DNA of 45,530 nt, taken from Patescibacteria group bacterium (GTDB lineage Bacteria > Patescibacteriota > Microgenomatia > UBA1400 > PJMF01). The DNA lies in contig JAHJBU010000003.1 in assembly GCA_018813375.1 (NCBI GenBank), positions 1 to 45,530 of the forward strand, in the 5' to 3' direction. The position numbers were made by a program, and so were the translations under genes. Below are positions 8,095 through 16,811 of this stretch, piece by piece (position 1 is the first letter of the stretch; every line of letters begins with the position of its first letter). The notes under the pieces were generated by a model. That model was not told where the DNA came from and did no database searches. It was given only the letters and a program-made list of their open reading frames with translations.

Positions 8095-8654
8095 TTTCCT
8101 ACTTACGCGGCAAACCTCAAGTACATGCAAATAAAATTATTCTCGAGGTCAATGGAGTAGGTTATGGAGTTTTTGCTAGCCAAAAAGTCTTGGTTCAAAC
8201 AGCAGAAAAAGAAGAAATATGTTTATATATTTATACTTATGTTAAAGAAGACAAACTAGAGCTTTATGGATTTCTAAGTTTCCAAGAACAAGAATTATTT
8301 GAGTTAATGTTATCAGTCTCTGGGATTGGACCAACAACTGCCCTGCATATTATGGACAAAAATCCAGAACAGCTCATTAGCGCAGTTCAAGAAGCTAATA
8401 TTTCATTTTTTAAATCTATTCCTAGAATAGGTAAAAAAATGGCTCAAAAAATTATTATTGAACTAAGGGGTAAATTGGGTGAATTAAAAGAACTCAATCT
8501 AGGTCCTCTAAGTCCTAAACAACAAACTGTGAGTGATGCGCTTAGCTCTCTAGGATGGGATGATGATTCGATTCAACAGGCTCTAGAGCGACTCAATCTA
8601 GATCAACTTTCAGTACAAGAAGCTATTAAACAAGCCTTGCAAAAATTAAGTTAA
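8091..8654 (+). CDS. ruvA: Holliday junction branch-migration protein RuvA
   Basis: RuvA is 187 aa and binds four-way junctions as a tetramer, loading RuvB. The N-terminal OB domain begins MISYLRGKPQVHANKIILEV.GVGYGV. Two helix-hairpin-helix motifs follow: LMLSVSGIGPTTALHIM (about residues 75-91) and SIPRIGKKMAQKIIIELRGK (about 109-128). The C-terminal domain (VSDALSSLGWDDDSIQQAL) is the RuvB contact. It overlaps ruvC by 4 bases and ends 2 bases before ruvB. Confidence 0.96.
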   Translation: MISYLRGKPQVHANKIILEVNGVGYGVFASQKVLVQTAEKEEICLYIYTYVKEDKLELYGFLSFQEQELFELMLSVSGIGPTTALHIMDKNPEQLISAVQEANISFFKSIPRIGKKMAQKIIIELRGKLGELKELNLGPLSPKQQTVSDALSSLGWDDDSIQQALERLNLDQLSVQEAIKQALQKLS

Positions 8655-8656
8655 AA

Positions 8657-9649
8657 ATGAACCAAGAACCACCTACAAACCAAACTCCAGAAGATGAAAT
8701 TTTACTTCAAACACTTCGTGCTCAAAGCTGGGATGAATTTGTAGGTCAAGACACGATAAAAAAATCTTTACGCTTAGGTATTAAAGCAGCTTTGCAAAGA
8801 AAAGAATCTCTAGATCACACTTTATTATTTGGACCTGCGGGTTTAGGTAAAACTACTCTTTCCTACTTAATTGCTAGAGAAATGAATGTTGACATTAGAA
8901 TTACTTCTGGCACAGCCTTAAATAAAGCAGGTGATTTAGCAGCTATTCTAACTAATCTGAAAGATGGCGACGTTTTATTTATTGATGAAATACATCGCTT
9001 ACCAAAAATTGTTGAAGAAACCCTTTATCCAGCCATGGAAGATTTTGTCTTAGATATTGTGATTGGCAAAGGTCCTTCTGCAAGAACAGTTAGGCTAGAG
9101 TTGCCTCAGTTTACCATTGTTGGCGCTACTACTAGATTTGGCCTACTAAGTGGTCCCTTTAGAGATAGATTTGGCTTAATTCATCGTTTGTCTTACTATA
9201 AACCTCAAGCACTAGCAGATATTATTATCAAGGGAGCTAAAAAACTTAATGTAAAAATTGATCAAAAATCAGCCTTAGAAATAGGTCGACGCTCTCGAGG
9301 AACACCCAGAATTGCTCTCAAGCTCTTAAAACGTGTTCGAGATTATGTTCAAGTTAATAAATCAGGCCAAATTTCTCCCACAGAAGTTCATAATGCTTTA
9401 AAAATGCTTGCTATTGACACCAAGGGCTTGGATGAAACTGATAGACGCTTGCTAAAAAAGATTATTGTCTTACACAAAGGTGGTCCTGTTGGATTATCAA
9501 CTATGGCCGCCACTCTTCTTGAAGACCCAGGTACAATTGAGGAAGTAATTGAGCCTTATTTGTTGCAAATTGGTTTTTTGAAACGTACACCCCAAGGCAG
9601 AGTAGTGACTGAGGCTGCCTATCAATACTTAGGGAGAAAATACCCGTAA
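8657..9649 (+). CDS. ruvB: Holliday junction helicase ATPase RuvB
   Basis: RuvB is the 330-aa AAA+ motor that drives branch migration with RuvA. Walker A GPAGLGKT is at residues 59-66, Walker B with DEIH at 110-113, sensor 1 GATTR at 156-160, and the arginine-finger segment GPFRDRFG at 166-173. SRGTPRIALKLLKRVRDY is sensor 2. The C-terminal winged helix contains KGGPVGLSTMAATLLEDPGTIEE and ends near RTPQGRV. The length is normal. Confidence 0.97.
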   Translation: MNQEPPTNQTPEDEILLQTLRAQSWDEFVGQDTIKKSLRLGIKAALQRKESLDHTLLFGPAGLGKTTLSYLIAREMNVDIRITSGTALNKAGDLAAILTNLKDGDVLFIDEIHRLPKIVEETLYPAMEDFVLDIVIGKGPSARTVRLELPQFTIVGATTRFGLLSGPFRDRFGLIHRLSYYKPQALADIIIKGAKKLNVKIDQKSALEIGRRSRGTPRIALKLLKRVRDYVQVNKSGQISPTEVHNALKMLAIDTKGLDETDRRLLKKIIVLHKGGPVGLSTMAATLLEDPGTIEEVIEPYLLQIGFLKRTPQGRVVTEAAYQYLGRKYP

Positions 9650-9655
9650 AACAAA

Positions 9656-9664
9656 TGCTATACT
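9656..9664 (+). promoter_or_regulatory. extended -10 TGC-TATACT before the acetyltransferase
   Basis: TGCTATACT lies in the gap after ruvB and is followed by 8 bases and the ATG at 9673. It is a close match to an extended -10 and is not constrained by coding. A leaderless start is predicted. Confidence 0.5.
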
Positions 9665-9672
9665 AGCCATTA

Positions 9673-10254
9673 ATGCTACTTATCAAAATCAAGCGTCGCT
9701 TAACAGCCATTTATTTAGAGGCTGTGACTGGTTTTTTATGGTGGGCAGTGGGTTATATACCATCACACCACGCTCGAAGATTTTTTTATCGCCTTTTTGG
9801 GATTAAAATTGGCAAAGGCTCTACTATCCATATGATGGCTAGAATTTATGATCCTCGTCACATCACCATTGGCGAGGATACTTTAATTGGCGAACAAGCT
9901 ACTCTTGATGGGCGCAAGCAACTCCCCAATTCTCAGGGTGGGCTAGAAATTGGTAGTCACGTTGATATCGCCTCTCAAGTCATGATCTGGACTAGCGAGC
10001 ATGATATTCAGAGTAACGACATGCGTCCAGTTGAAGAAAAAGTAATAATTGAAGATTACGTTTTTATCGGGCCTAGGGCTATTATTCTTCCAGGGGTTAC
10101 TCTTGGTAGGGGAGCAGTGATAGGAGCTGGAGCTGTAGTGACCAAAGATGTTCCTCCTCAAGCGATTGTGGGTGGGGTTCCTGCTGTAAAAATTGGCGAG
10201 AGAGAGACTCAGGAGCTAAATTATAAGTTGGGTAGAGCGCGATTATTTCAGTAA
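9673..10254 (+). CDS. hexapeptide-repeat O-acetyltransferase (left-handed beta-helix)
   Basis: This 193-aa protein has an N-terminal hydrophobic or amphipathic segment (about residues 10-30, LEAVTGFLWWAVGYIP). Hexapeptide repeats follow: IKIGKGSTIHMMARIYDP, ITIGEDTLIGEQATLDG, IGSHVDIASQVMIWTSEHD, and VIIEDYVFIGPRAIILPGVTLGRGAVIGAGAVV. The His of TSEHD is the likely catalytic base, as in the maltose/galactoside acetyltransferase (LacA/Maa, WcaF/NodL) group, which acetylates sugars from acetyl-CoA. Its place among glycosyltransferases suggests it decorates the surface glycan. The acceptor is unknown. Confidence 0.82.
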   Translation: MLLIKIKRRLTAIYLEAVTGFLWWAVGYIPSHHARRFFYRLFGIKIGKGSTIHMMARIYDPRHITIGEDTLIGEQATLDGRKQLPNSQGGLEIGSHVDIASQVMIWTSEHDIQSNDMRPVEEKVIIEDYVFIGPRAIILPGVTLGRGAVIGAGAVVTKDVPPQAIVGGVPAVKIGERETQELNYKLGRARLFQ

Positions 10255-10270
10255 TAATGAATAAAAATTC

Positions 10271-11257
10271 ATGACTCTTACCATTATCATAGTTTCTTAC
10301 AACACCAAAAAATTAACTCTCCAAACCATTGAAGCCGCCTGGAAAGAAGCTCAGTCATCTAAAATTTTGGCTAAGAGAACAGAGATCATAATTGTTGATA
10401 ATGATTCTAAAGATAACACCGCGACTGCCATCAGAGATAGCTTTGACAGCAAAAATATTAAGGTCATTGCTAATAAACACAACAAAGGTTTTGCCTCAGC
10501 CAATAACCAAGGAATTAAGGTTGCCAAAGGTAAATACATTATTCTCCTTAACTCTGACACCATTGTTCAAAAAGGTGGTTTGAGTACTATGGTTAAAACT
10601 TTTGAACGCTTTCCTTTAGATGATACTACTGCTACTCTAGCTTCTGAAAAAAACAAAATTGATAAACTAGGCATATTAGCCCCCACGCTTTTAAATCCTG
10701 ACGGAACACTCCAGCCACAAGGGGGAGACTTACCAACCCTATTTTCGCTTTTCAATCATATGAGCTTTTTAGATGACTTACCAATTATCGGCAAACTTTT
10801 ACCATCAACACAACACACGGGTTTTAGACAAAGTGAAAAACTTCGCTATCACACCAATGACACTCGTCTGATTAAGCGGGGGTGGGTAGGTGGTACTGCT
10901 ATGATGATTAGAAAAGAAGTCATTAAAGAGATTGGTTTACTTGATGATGCAATTTTTATGTACGGAGAAGATACTGAATACTGTATGCGAGCCAGCCATC
11001 ACCATTTTGATATAGCTATTGATCCTCAAGCTAAAATTACTCATTTTAGCCAGGCAAGTTCTAGTAATACCAATGCTATTAAGGGTGAATTTAAATCCTA
11101 TATTTATAACTGGTCAAAGCACAAACCACTTTGGCAAATTCCAATAATTAAACTAATATTAAAAATGGGCATTATACTTAGAATAATTGCCTTTAGTACC
11201 ATCAAACCAGACAAAAAAAGATGCCAAATTTATAGAGAACTATTATCACAGATATAA
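10271..11257 (+). CDS. glycosyltransferase family 2, rhamnosyltransferase-like
   Basis: This is a 328-aa GT-A enzyme. The N-terminus TLTIIIVSYNTKKLTLQT and IIVDNDSKDNTA form the nucleotide-binding part. NKGFASANNQGIKVAKGKYIILLNSDT holds the NSD in place of the usual DxD, as is common in WcaE/rhamnosyltransferase-type GT2. GTAMMIRKEVIKEIGLLDD and YGEDTEYCMRASHHH are the catalytic-base region (ED). The C-terminal 60 residues are hydrophobic or amphipathic and could associate with the membrane. The next gene follows after 4 bases. The sugar is not determinable. Confidence 0.83.
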   Translation: MTLTIIIVSYNTKKLTLQTIEAAWKEAQSSKILAKRTEIIIVDNDSKDNTATAIRDSFDSKNIKVIANKHNKGFASANNQGIKVAKGKYIILLNSDTIVQKGGLSTMVKTFERFPLDDTTATLASEKNKIDKLGILAPTLLNPDGTLQPQGGDLPTLFSLFNHMSFLDDLPIIGKLLPSTQHTGFRQSEKLRYHTNDTRLIKRGWVGGTAMMIRKEVIKEIGLLDDAIFMYGEDTEYCMRASHHHFDIAIDPQAKITHFSQASSSNTNAIKGEFKSYIYNWSKHKPLWQIPIIKLILKMGIILRIIAFSTIKPDKKRCQIYRELLSQI

Positions 11258-11261
11258 AAAC

Positions 11262-12854
11262 ATGAATTATAAAAAAATTCTTAGTTGGCTTGATAAAAAT
11301 ATCCTTTTATTACTGTCAGGCTTCCTCCTAGCCTTTATCCCCCTTTTTCCCAAAATTCCTTTCTTTAGCCCCATTGAAGAATATATAGTTAGAATTCGGA
11401 TAGAAGATTTTTTAGTATTATTTACCATAATTATCTGGCTTATTCAATTAATTAGAAAAAAAATAAAATGGAAGTCCACCACAGCCTGGCTTATGATCGC
11501 CTATGCTGTTGTGGGATTGCTCTCAGTTGTCTCTGCAGTGTTAGTAATTAAAACTGTTCCAATTATAGATAAGCACATACTTAAAACACTCCTTCATTAT
11601 TTTAGATATCTTGAATACTTTGCTCTCTTTTTCATAACTTACTCTAGTCTTAAAAAAACTAAAGATGTGCAAATTTTACTTGGAGTAATAAGTTTCTCAC
11701 TACTTTGTGTTTCAATCTATGGAGTGGGGCAAAAATATTACTATTGGCCAGTTTACTCCACCATGAATCGCGAGTTTAGCAAGGGAATTCGCCTTTATCT
11801 AACCGAACATGCTAGGGTTCAATCTACTTTTGCTGGTCATTATGATCTAGCTGCCTATCTAGTAATAATTCTACCGCTCCTACTAGCCTTAGCATATAGT
11901 TCCAAACAAAAAATAATCAAGTTTTTTCTTTTTTTCCTGCAATTTTTTGGAGTCTGGATGCTAATTGTGAGTGCTGCCAGAACATCGTTTATAGCCTACG
12001 TTCTATCCTCGATAATTGTAGTTATCTTATCTGGATTAAAAAAAGATTCTTTTTGGTTAAAAATTTCTTGGATCACCACCAGACTTCTAGGACTATGGAT
12101 AGTCATTTTTATTTTAATAGCTATATTTGGAACTGATATTTATGAAAGATCTCTTCAGGTTCTTAAACCCTATCCATTGATCTATTCTAAATACGAACAA
12201 CTAGAAAAACAAATAAACAAATCTTTTATCAGAACTATCTCTACTACACCTCCATCTAATTCAATTTCAACTAAAGAAGTTGAGGTTCTAGTCGCATCAG
12301 ATCAACGCCCATCTACAGAGAGACCAATGGACGTCTATCATGATATCCCGGATCAAATTAAAGTTTCCACAACTTCTGCTGATGGAGTCACAGAAACAAT
12401 CATTGTTGAAAAACCCAGAGTTTGGTCAGACAATGCACTTCGGTACGGTCTTTCCACAGCTATTAGACTAGATACCCTCTGGCCAAGAGCAATGCAGGGG
12501 TTTATTCGCAATCCACTTTTTGGAAGTGGCTATGCTACCCTAAATAAAACTAGTCCAACAGATTTCACTATAGCTGATAGCACTGATAACAATTTTTTAC
12601 GTACTCTAGGTGAAACTGGACTGTTGGGATTTATTACTTTTTATGGCATTGTACTAAGCTCTATTGTCCTAGCAATTTCAGGTTTAAGAAAAAAAGATGT
12701 TTTGCTTTCAACACTCAGCATTGGCTATCTAGCTGCTACTTTAGGATTACTGTTTAATGCTTTTTTCATTGACGTTTTTGCAGCCTCAAAGGTTGCATTT
12801 ACTTTTTGGGCTATAACCGGGCTGTTTTTAGGCTATTATAAATTAAAGAAATGA
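11262..12854 (+). CDS. O-antigen ligase/polymerase-family membrane protein
   Basis: I use the ATG at 11262 (530 aa); the longer frame from 11187 would overlap the upstream GT2 gene by 71 bases. About ten hydrophobic helices begin at residue 17. A large external loop (about residues 305-395) leads into the family signature YGLSTAIRLDTLWPRAMQGF...GSGYATL and DNNFLRTLGETGLLGF, shared almost residue for residue with the truncated protein at 1-2043. Wzy/WaaL-type proteins polymerise or transfer undecaprenyl-linked glycans outside the membrane. It overlaps the next GT39 gene by ATGA. Polymerase and ligase cannot be told apart from sequence. Confidence 0.85.
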   Translation: MNYKKILSWLDKNILLLLSGFLLAFIPLFPKIPFFSPIEEYIVRIRIEDFLVLFTIIIWLIQLIRKKIKWKSTTAWLMIAYAVVGLLSVVSAVLVIKTVPIIDKHILKTLLHYFRYLEYFALFFITYSSLKKTKDVQILLGVISFSLLCVSIYGVGQKYYYWPVYSTMNREFSKGIRLYLTEHARVQSTFAGHYDLAAYLVIILPLLLALAYSSKQKIIKFFLFFLQFFGVWMLIVSAARTSFIAYVLSSIIVVILSGLKKDSFWLKISWITTRLLGLWIVIFILIAIFGTDIYERSLQVLKPYPLIYSKYEQLEKQINKSFIRTISTTPPSNSISTKEVEVLVASDQRPSTERPMDVYHDIPDQIKVSTTSADGVTETIIVEKPRVWSDNALRYGLSTAIRLDTLWPRAMQGFIRNPLFGSGYATLNKTSPTDFTIADSTDNNFLRTLGETGLLGFITFYGIVLSSIVLAISGLRKKDVLLSTLSIGYLAATLGLLFNAFFIDVFAASKVAFTFWAITGLFLGYYKLKK

Positions 12855-14299
12855 AAAAACATTTAGTTTTAGTATCAGCTTTAATTGTTTTGGCAGCTTA
12901 TTTAAGACTTTATAAAATTGATAGCCCATTAGCAGACTGGCACAGCTTCCGCCAAGCGGACACGGCTTCTGTGACTAGAGAATTCGTCAAAAACAATTAT
13001 CCTATTTGGGAACCCCACTACCATGATCATTCAAATATCCAAAGCGGGCAGGATAATCTTGAGGGATATAGAATGGTCGAATTTCCACTGATTAATTATC
13101 TTATTGCTCAGGTAATTAAATTATGGCCTCAACTAGATTTAGTGATTATTTCGCGCTTATTCTCGATTGGATTTTCTTTACTGGGATTGATAAGTCTTTA
13201 TGGGTTTGTTTATCTGCTCTCAAAACGCAAAGCTCTGGCTTTTCTTTCAGGACTAATATTTGCGGCCTTACCCTATAGTGTATTTTATTCTCGTGTTATC
13301 TTACCAGAGCCTGCCATGCTAGGCACACAACTTTTCAGCATGTGGCTGTTTTTAGCTTGGCTACAACAATCTAGTAAAAAGAAAACTAAGTCGCACCTTC
13401 TTTATGCTGGAAGCCTGATTTCATTTGCGCTTAGCTTGCTACTTAAACCAACCGCTATTTTTATTGCCCCAGTGTTTGGCGTACTAAGCCTATCCTACAT
13501 GGGTATAAAAGCCCTAATTTCTCCATGGTTAATCTCCTACGTCACAATTGCAGTGGCTCCTTTAATTGGTTGGAGAGCGTGGATCACGCAGTATCCCCAA
13601 GGCATCCCCGTCTCAGATTGGTTATTAAATGGCAATCATATTCGCCTCAGACCAGCTTGGTGGAGATGGATTTTCGCTGAAAGAATAGCTAAACTAATTC
13701 TTGGTTATTGGGGAACATCATTATTATTTTTAGGCTTAATAAGTAGAATTCAAACCAACTATCGTCGCTCATCTCTCTTTGACTTGGTTACACTAACCTG
13801 GACAGGCTCAATGTTTTTATACCTAGTGGTTTTTGCTACCGGCAATGTTCAACACGACTACTATCAAACCTTGCTTATTCCCATCATTTCCATTCTCATG
13901 GCCAGAGGTATTATCTGGGTGACTGAATCACTCCCAACTAGAAAATTTATTCTTTGGCCAGCCCTAATAACAGTGCTTGGACTAACTTTTTTTATGTCTT
14001 GGTGGGAAACCAGGGGTTACTATGACATCCAACACCCCAATATTGTAACTGCAGGAAAAAGAGTTGATCAACTCACCCCTCTTGATGCAAAAGTTATTGC
14101 TCCATATCAAGGCGACACTGCTTTTCTATTTCAAACCAATCGCACTGGTTGGCCCATTGGCTTTGAGATCAAAGATAAAATTAACAAGGGGGCTAACTAC
14201 TATGTGAGTGTAAACTTTGATGATGAGACAAACGAATTAATGAAAAAATACGAATTGATCGAACAAACCGATGATTATGTTATCATCAAACTTCAATAA
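12851..14299 (+). CDS. GT39-like polytopic glycosyltransferase
   Basis: This is a 482-aa membrane protein. After the first helix, the external loop reads SPLADWHSFRQADTASVTREF (acidic residue near 29, then WHSFRQADT), a motif of bacterial GT-C transferases related to ArnT/GT39 that use polyprenyl-phosphate sugars. About ten helices follow, then a short external C-terminal domain with repeated beta-like segments (DAKVIAPYQGDTAFLFQTNRTGWP). It is translationally coupled to the O-antigen ligase gene, which suggests both work on the outer face in the same pathway. Confidence 0.78.
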   Translation: MKKHLVLVSALIVLAAYLRLYKIDSPLADWHSFRQADTASVTREFVKNNYPIWEPHYHDHSNIQSGQDNLEGYRMVEFPLINYLIAQVIKLWPQLDLVIISRLFSIGFSLLGLISLYGFVYLLSKRKALAFLSGLIFAALPYSVFYSRVILPEPAMLGTQLFSMWLFLAWLQQSSKKKTKSHLLYAGSLISFALSLLLKPTAIFIAPVFGVLSLSYMGIKALISPWLISYVTIAVAPLIGWRAWITQYPQGIPVSDWLLNGNHIRLRPAWWRWIFAERIAKLILGYWGTSLLFLGLISRIQTNYRRSSLFDLVTLTWTGSMFLYLVVFATGNVQHDYYQTLLIPIISILMARGIIWVTESLPTRKFILWPALITVLGLTFFMSWWETRGYYDIQHPNIVTAGKRVDQLTPLDAKVIAPYQGDTAFLFQTNRTGWPIGFEIKDKINKGANYYVSVNFDDETNELMKKYELIEQTDDYVIIKLQ

Positions 14300-14302
14300 C
14301 TC

Positions 14303-15490
14303 ATGAAAATATTAATGCTCACTCCTTATTTGCCTTATCCACTTTTAAGCGGTGGGCAAATAAGAACCTACAACTTGCTTAAAAAATTAGCTGATAAACA
14401 CAAAATTACTTTATTTCCATTAATTAAAGAAGAATCTGAGCGAAAATACATTCCAGAACTAGAAAAATACTGTGCTAAGGTTAAAGTTTTTAAACGTTCT
14501 AAAAAACCATTTACTCTAAAAAATATCTACAAAACACTTATCTCTAGCTATCCCTTTTTAGTTGTTCGCAATCATGTTCCAGAAATAATTGATGAAGTTA
14601 AAAAAGAACTAGCTAGCCATGATTACAATCTAATCCATGCTGAAACATTTTACATGATGCCTCATTTACCAAAAACAAATGTGCCTATAATTTTAGTAGA
14701 ACAAACCATCGAATATTTAGGCTATGAAAGCTATGCTAAAAAAGCTCCATTTTTTCTTAAGCCACTATTGCAAATTGACATTGCAAAAATAAAAAAATGG
14801 GAACGACACTTCTGGCGCAGTGCTCAAAAGCTGATTGTAATGAGTCAAGCTGATAAAGAATATATTGCTAAAGAAATTGGCAACCAAAATAAAATTGAAG
14901 TTGTTGCTAATGGAGTAGACTCAAAGTGGTTTAGCCAAAAGAGAAGAAAACCTCCTGAAAAGCCAACAATTCTTTCTGTTGGAACTTTTAACTGGCTACC
15001 AAATATAGAAGCGGTTCAATTTTTGGTTAATAGAGTTTGGCCTTTACTAAAAAAGCAAGTTAAAAATGCCCAGCTATGGATCGTGGGTAATGCACCTACT
15101 GAAGAAATTTTAAATTTTCAAAAAAAAGACTTAAATATTAAAGTTACGGGCAATATCCCTGACATTCGAGATGCTTTTAAAAATGCTCATGTTGTAGTTG
15201 CTCCAGTTTTTAGTGGTAAAGGCACTCGATATAAAATCTTAGAGGCCATGGCTGCTGGCACGCCTGTAGTTGCTACCAGTATCGCCGTTGAAGGCCTAGG
15301 GGTTGAAGATGGCAAACATGTACTTTTAGCTAATAGTGCTACTGAAATGACAGATAAAATTGCTCGCTTACTCAATCAGCCAGATGAAAGAAAACAGCTT
15401 TCCAGAAGAGCAAAATTATTTGTAACCAAACAATATGACTGGAAATATATTAGTACTAAGTTAGATCAAGTCTATCAGGAGTTTTCATGA
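14303..15490 (+). CDS. glycosyltransferase family 4
   Basis: This is a 395-aa GT-B enzyme of the subgroup starting MKILMLTPYLPYPLLSGGQIRTY, with a glycine-rich acceptor loop. ETFYMMPHLP and VEQTIEYLGYESYA follow in the N-domain. The donor domain starts at ILSVGTFNWLPNIEAVQFL, and the nucleotide-sugar site is GKGTRYKILEAMAAGTPVVAT, where the usual first Glu of E-x7-E is replaced by Gly/Lys, as in the PEP-CTERM-associated sugar transferase subgroup. It overlaps the next GT2 gene by ATGA. No Shine-Dalgarno is seen. Confidence 0.84.
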   Translation: MKILMLTPYLPYPLLSGGQIRTYNLLKKLADKHKITLFPLIKEESERKYIPELEKYCAKVKVFKRSKKPFTLKNIYKTLISSYPFLVVRNHVPEIIDEVKKELASHDYNLIHAETFYMMPHLPKTNVPIILVEQTIEYLGYESYAKKAPFFLKPLLQIDIAKIKKWERHFWRSAQKLIVMSQADKEYIAKEIGNQNKIEVVANGVDSKWFSQKRRKPPEKPTILSVGTFNWLPNIEAVQFLVNRVWPLLKKQVKNAQLWIVGNAPTEEILNFQKKDLNIKVTGNIPDIRDAFKNAHVVVAPVFSGKGTRYKILEAMAAGTPVVATSIAVEGLGVEDGKHVLLANSATEMTDKIARLLNQPDERKQLSRRAKLFVTKQYDWKYISTKLDQVYQEFS

Positions 15491-16371
15491 AAAAACGATC
15501 AAAGAAAACTGACTTAACACTAATTATTCTAAATTATAATACTCAATTTTGGTTAAAAAAAACTTTAGAAACTTTAAAAGAATTTTATTTAGATAATACA
15601 AAATATAATATCAAAATCATTGTGGTTGACAACGGCAGTGTAGATGACAGTGTAAAAATGGTTAAAAAAAACATTAAGTGGGCTGAGTTGATAGAAGCCA
15701 GAGAAAACTTGGGCTTTGCTGGAGGAAATAATTTGGCTTTAGAAAAAGTTAAAAGCAAATATGCCATGCTACTCAATTCTGACCTAGAGTTTAAGCCTGA
15801 ATCTAATTTAGATATTTTAATTGAGTACATGGATAAACACCCTGAGGTTGGAATAATTACTCCTAAAATAGAATTCATTAATGGAGAAATTGATCCAGCC
15901 TGCCACCGCGGTGAACCTACTCTTTGGGCTTCTTTTACTTATTTTACAAAACTAGAAAGATTATTCCCCAAATCCCAATTTTTTGGCCAATATCATCAAT
16001 ACTATAAAGATTTAACCAGCCATCATATTATTGATGCTTGTAGCGGAGCAACTCTAGTTGTGAGAAAATCCGCTATGGACAAGGTAGGTCTATTAGATGA
16101 CCGTTTTTTTATGTACGGCGAAGACCTTGACTGGTGTCGACGTTTTAGAGATAAGGGTTATCAAGTAATCTACCATCCAGAAGTAAAAATTATTCATCAC
16201 AAATATAAATCTGGAATTAAAAGTAGCTCTAAAAAAATTGCTCAAACCACGAATAAGTACTTTTATGATACGATGCTTGCGTATTATGATAAGCACTATG
16301 TTGATAAATACCCAAAATTTATCCGCACACTTATTAAGTATTATATTAATATTAAAAAGGGAGGGTTCTAA
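15487..16371 (+). CDS. glycosyltransferase family 2, WbbL/rhamnosyltransferase-like
   Basis: This is a 294-aa GT-A enzyme. TLIILNYNTQFWLKKTLE and VVDNGSVDDSV form the nucleotide site, ENLGFAGGNNLAL and AMLLNSDLEF the metal-site strand, and ACSGATLVVRKSAMDKVGLLDD plus MYGEDLDWCRRF the acceptor and catalytic region. WbbL-type enzymes add rhamnose to lipid-linked glycans. The start overlaps the previous stop (ATGA), and the next gene begins immediately after the stop, behind a strong Shine-Dalgarno. Confidence 0.85.
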   Translation: MKKRSKKTDLTLIILNYNTQFWLKKTLETLKEFYLDNTKYNIKIIVVDNGSVDDSVKMVKKNIKWAELIEARENLGFAGGNNLALEKVKSKYAMLLNSDLEFKPESNLDILIEYMDKHPEVGIITPKIEFINGEIDPACHRGEPTLWASFTYFTKLERLFPKSQFFGQYHQYYKDLTSHHIIDACSGATLVVRKSAMDKVGLLDDRFFMYGEDLDWCRRFRDKGYQVIYHPEVKIIHHKYKSGIKSSSKKIAQTTNKYFYDTMLAYYDKHYVDKYPKFIRTLIKYYINIKKGGF

Positions 16372-16803
16372 ATGTATTCAGATCTAGCTTTTAAGGTATC
16401 GCAGCTGCGAGCCAAAAACCAAAATATTATGTTAACTGCAGTGACTGTAATTGTGGCAGCATTATTTGTGGCAGCTTTGCTGCCCAGCTTATTGGTGCAA
16501 TACATATATGCCGGTCAACAACTTTTTGCACAGCCATTACTACTTCAATACATCCCGCTAGTTTGCTTTTCAATCGGAATTGCCTATTTCTTATTTGCTA
16601 TTGTTGGCAATTTATTTAGAGCAAAACGAGCTAATTACCTTGAAAAACAAATGGAGCTTGAAGATTGCTGTTGCTTTGATGAAGAAGACGAAATTTTAGA
16701 TGAGATTGAAGCTCTAACTGAAACTTTAGTTAAAGAAAAGAAAAAAGCTCCTGCTAAAAAAAGACCAGCAAAAAAGAAAATAGCTGCTAAAACTAAAAAA
16801 TAA
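16372..16803 (+). CDS. two-helix membrane protein with Cys-acidic segment and Lys/Ala-rich tail, function unknown
   Basis: I do not recognise this 143-aa protein. It has two hydrophobic helices (about residues 20-47 and 60-83), then LEDCCCFDEEDEILDEIEALTE, an acidic segment with three consecutive cysteines. The last 25 residues are almost only Lys, Ala and Pro (KEKKKAPAKKRPAKKKIAAK), like histone-H1-type tails. Positive-inside logic puts both ends in the cytoplasm. A strong Shine-Dalgarno (GGGAGGG, 16359-16365) precedes the ATG. It sits between glycosyltransferase genes, so a scaffold or anionic-polymer-binding role is possible but unproven. Confidence 0.75.
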   Translation: MYSDLAFKVSQLRAKNQNIMLTAVTVIVAALFVAALLPSLLVQYIYAGQQLFAQPLLLQYIPLVCFSIGIAYFLFAIVGNLFRAKRANYLEKQMELEDCCCFDEEDEILDEIEALTETLVKEKKKAPAKKRPAKKKIAAKTKK

Positions 16804-16811
16804 TCTAAATT

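Noticed and set aside
11187..11261. 25-residue N-terminal extension of the O-antigen ligase gene
   Set aside because: It overlaps the end of the GT2 gene and encodes a non-hydrophobic, family-unlike stretch; the ATG at 11262 begins the normal N-terminus.
7609..15490. Recoded UGA (genetic code 25)
   Set aside because: Many genes end in TGA with properly placed downstream starts (ATGA overlaps), so UGA acts as stop.
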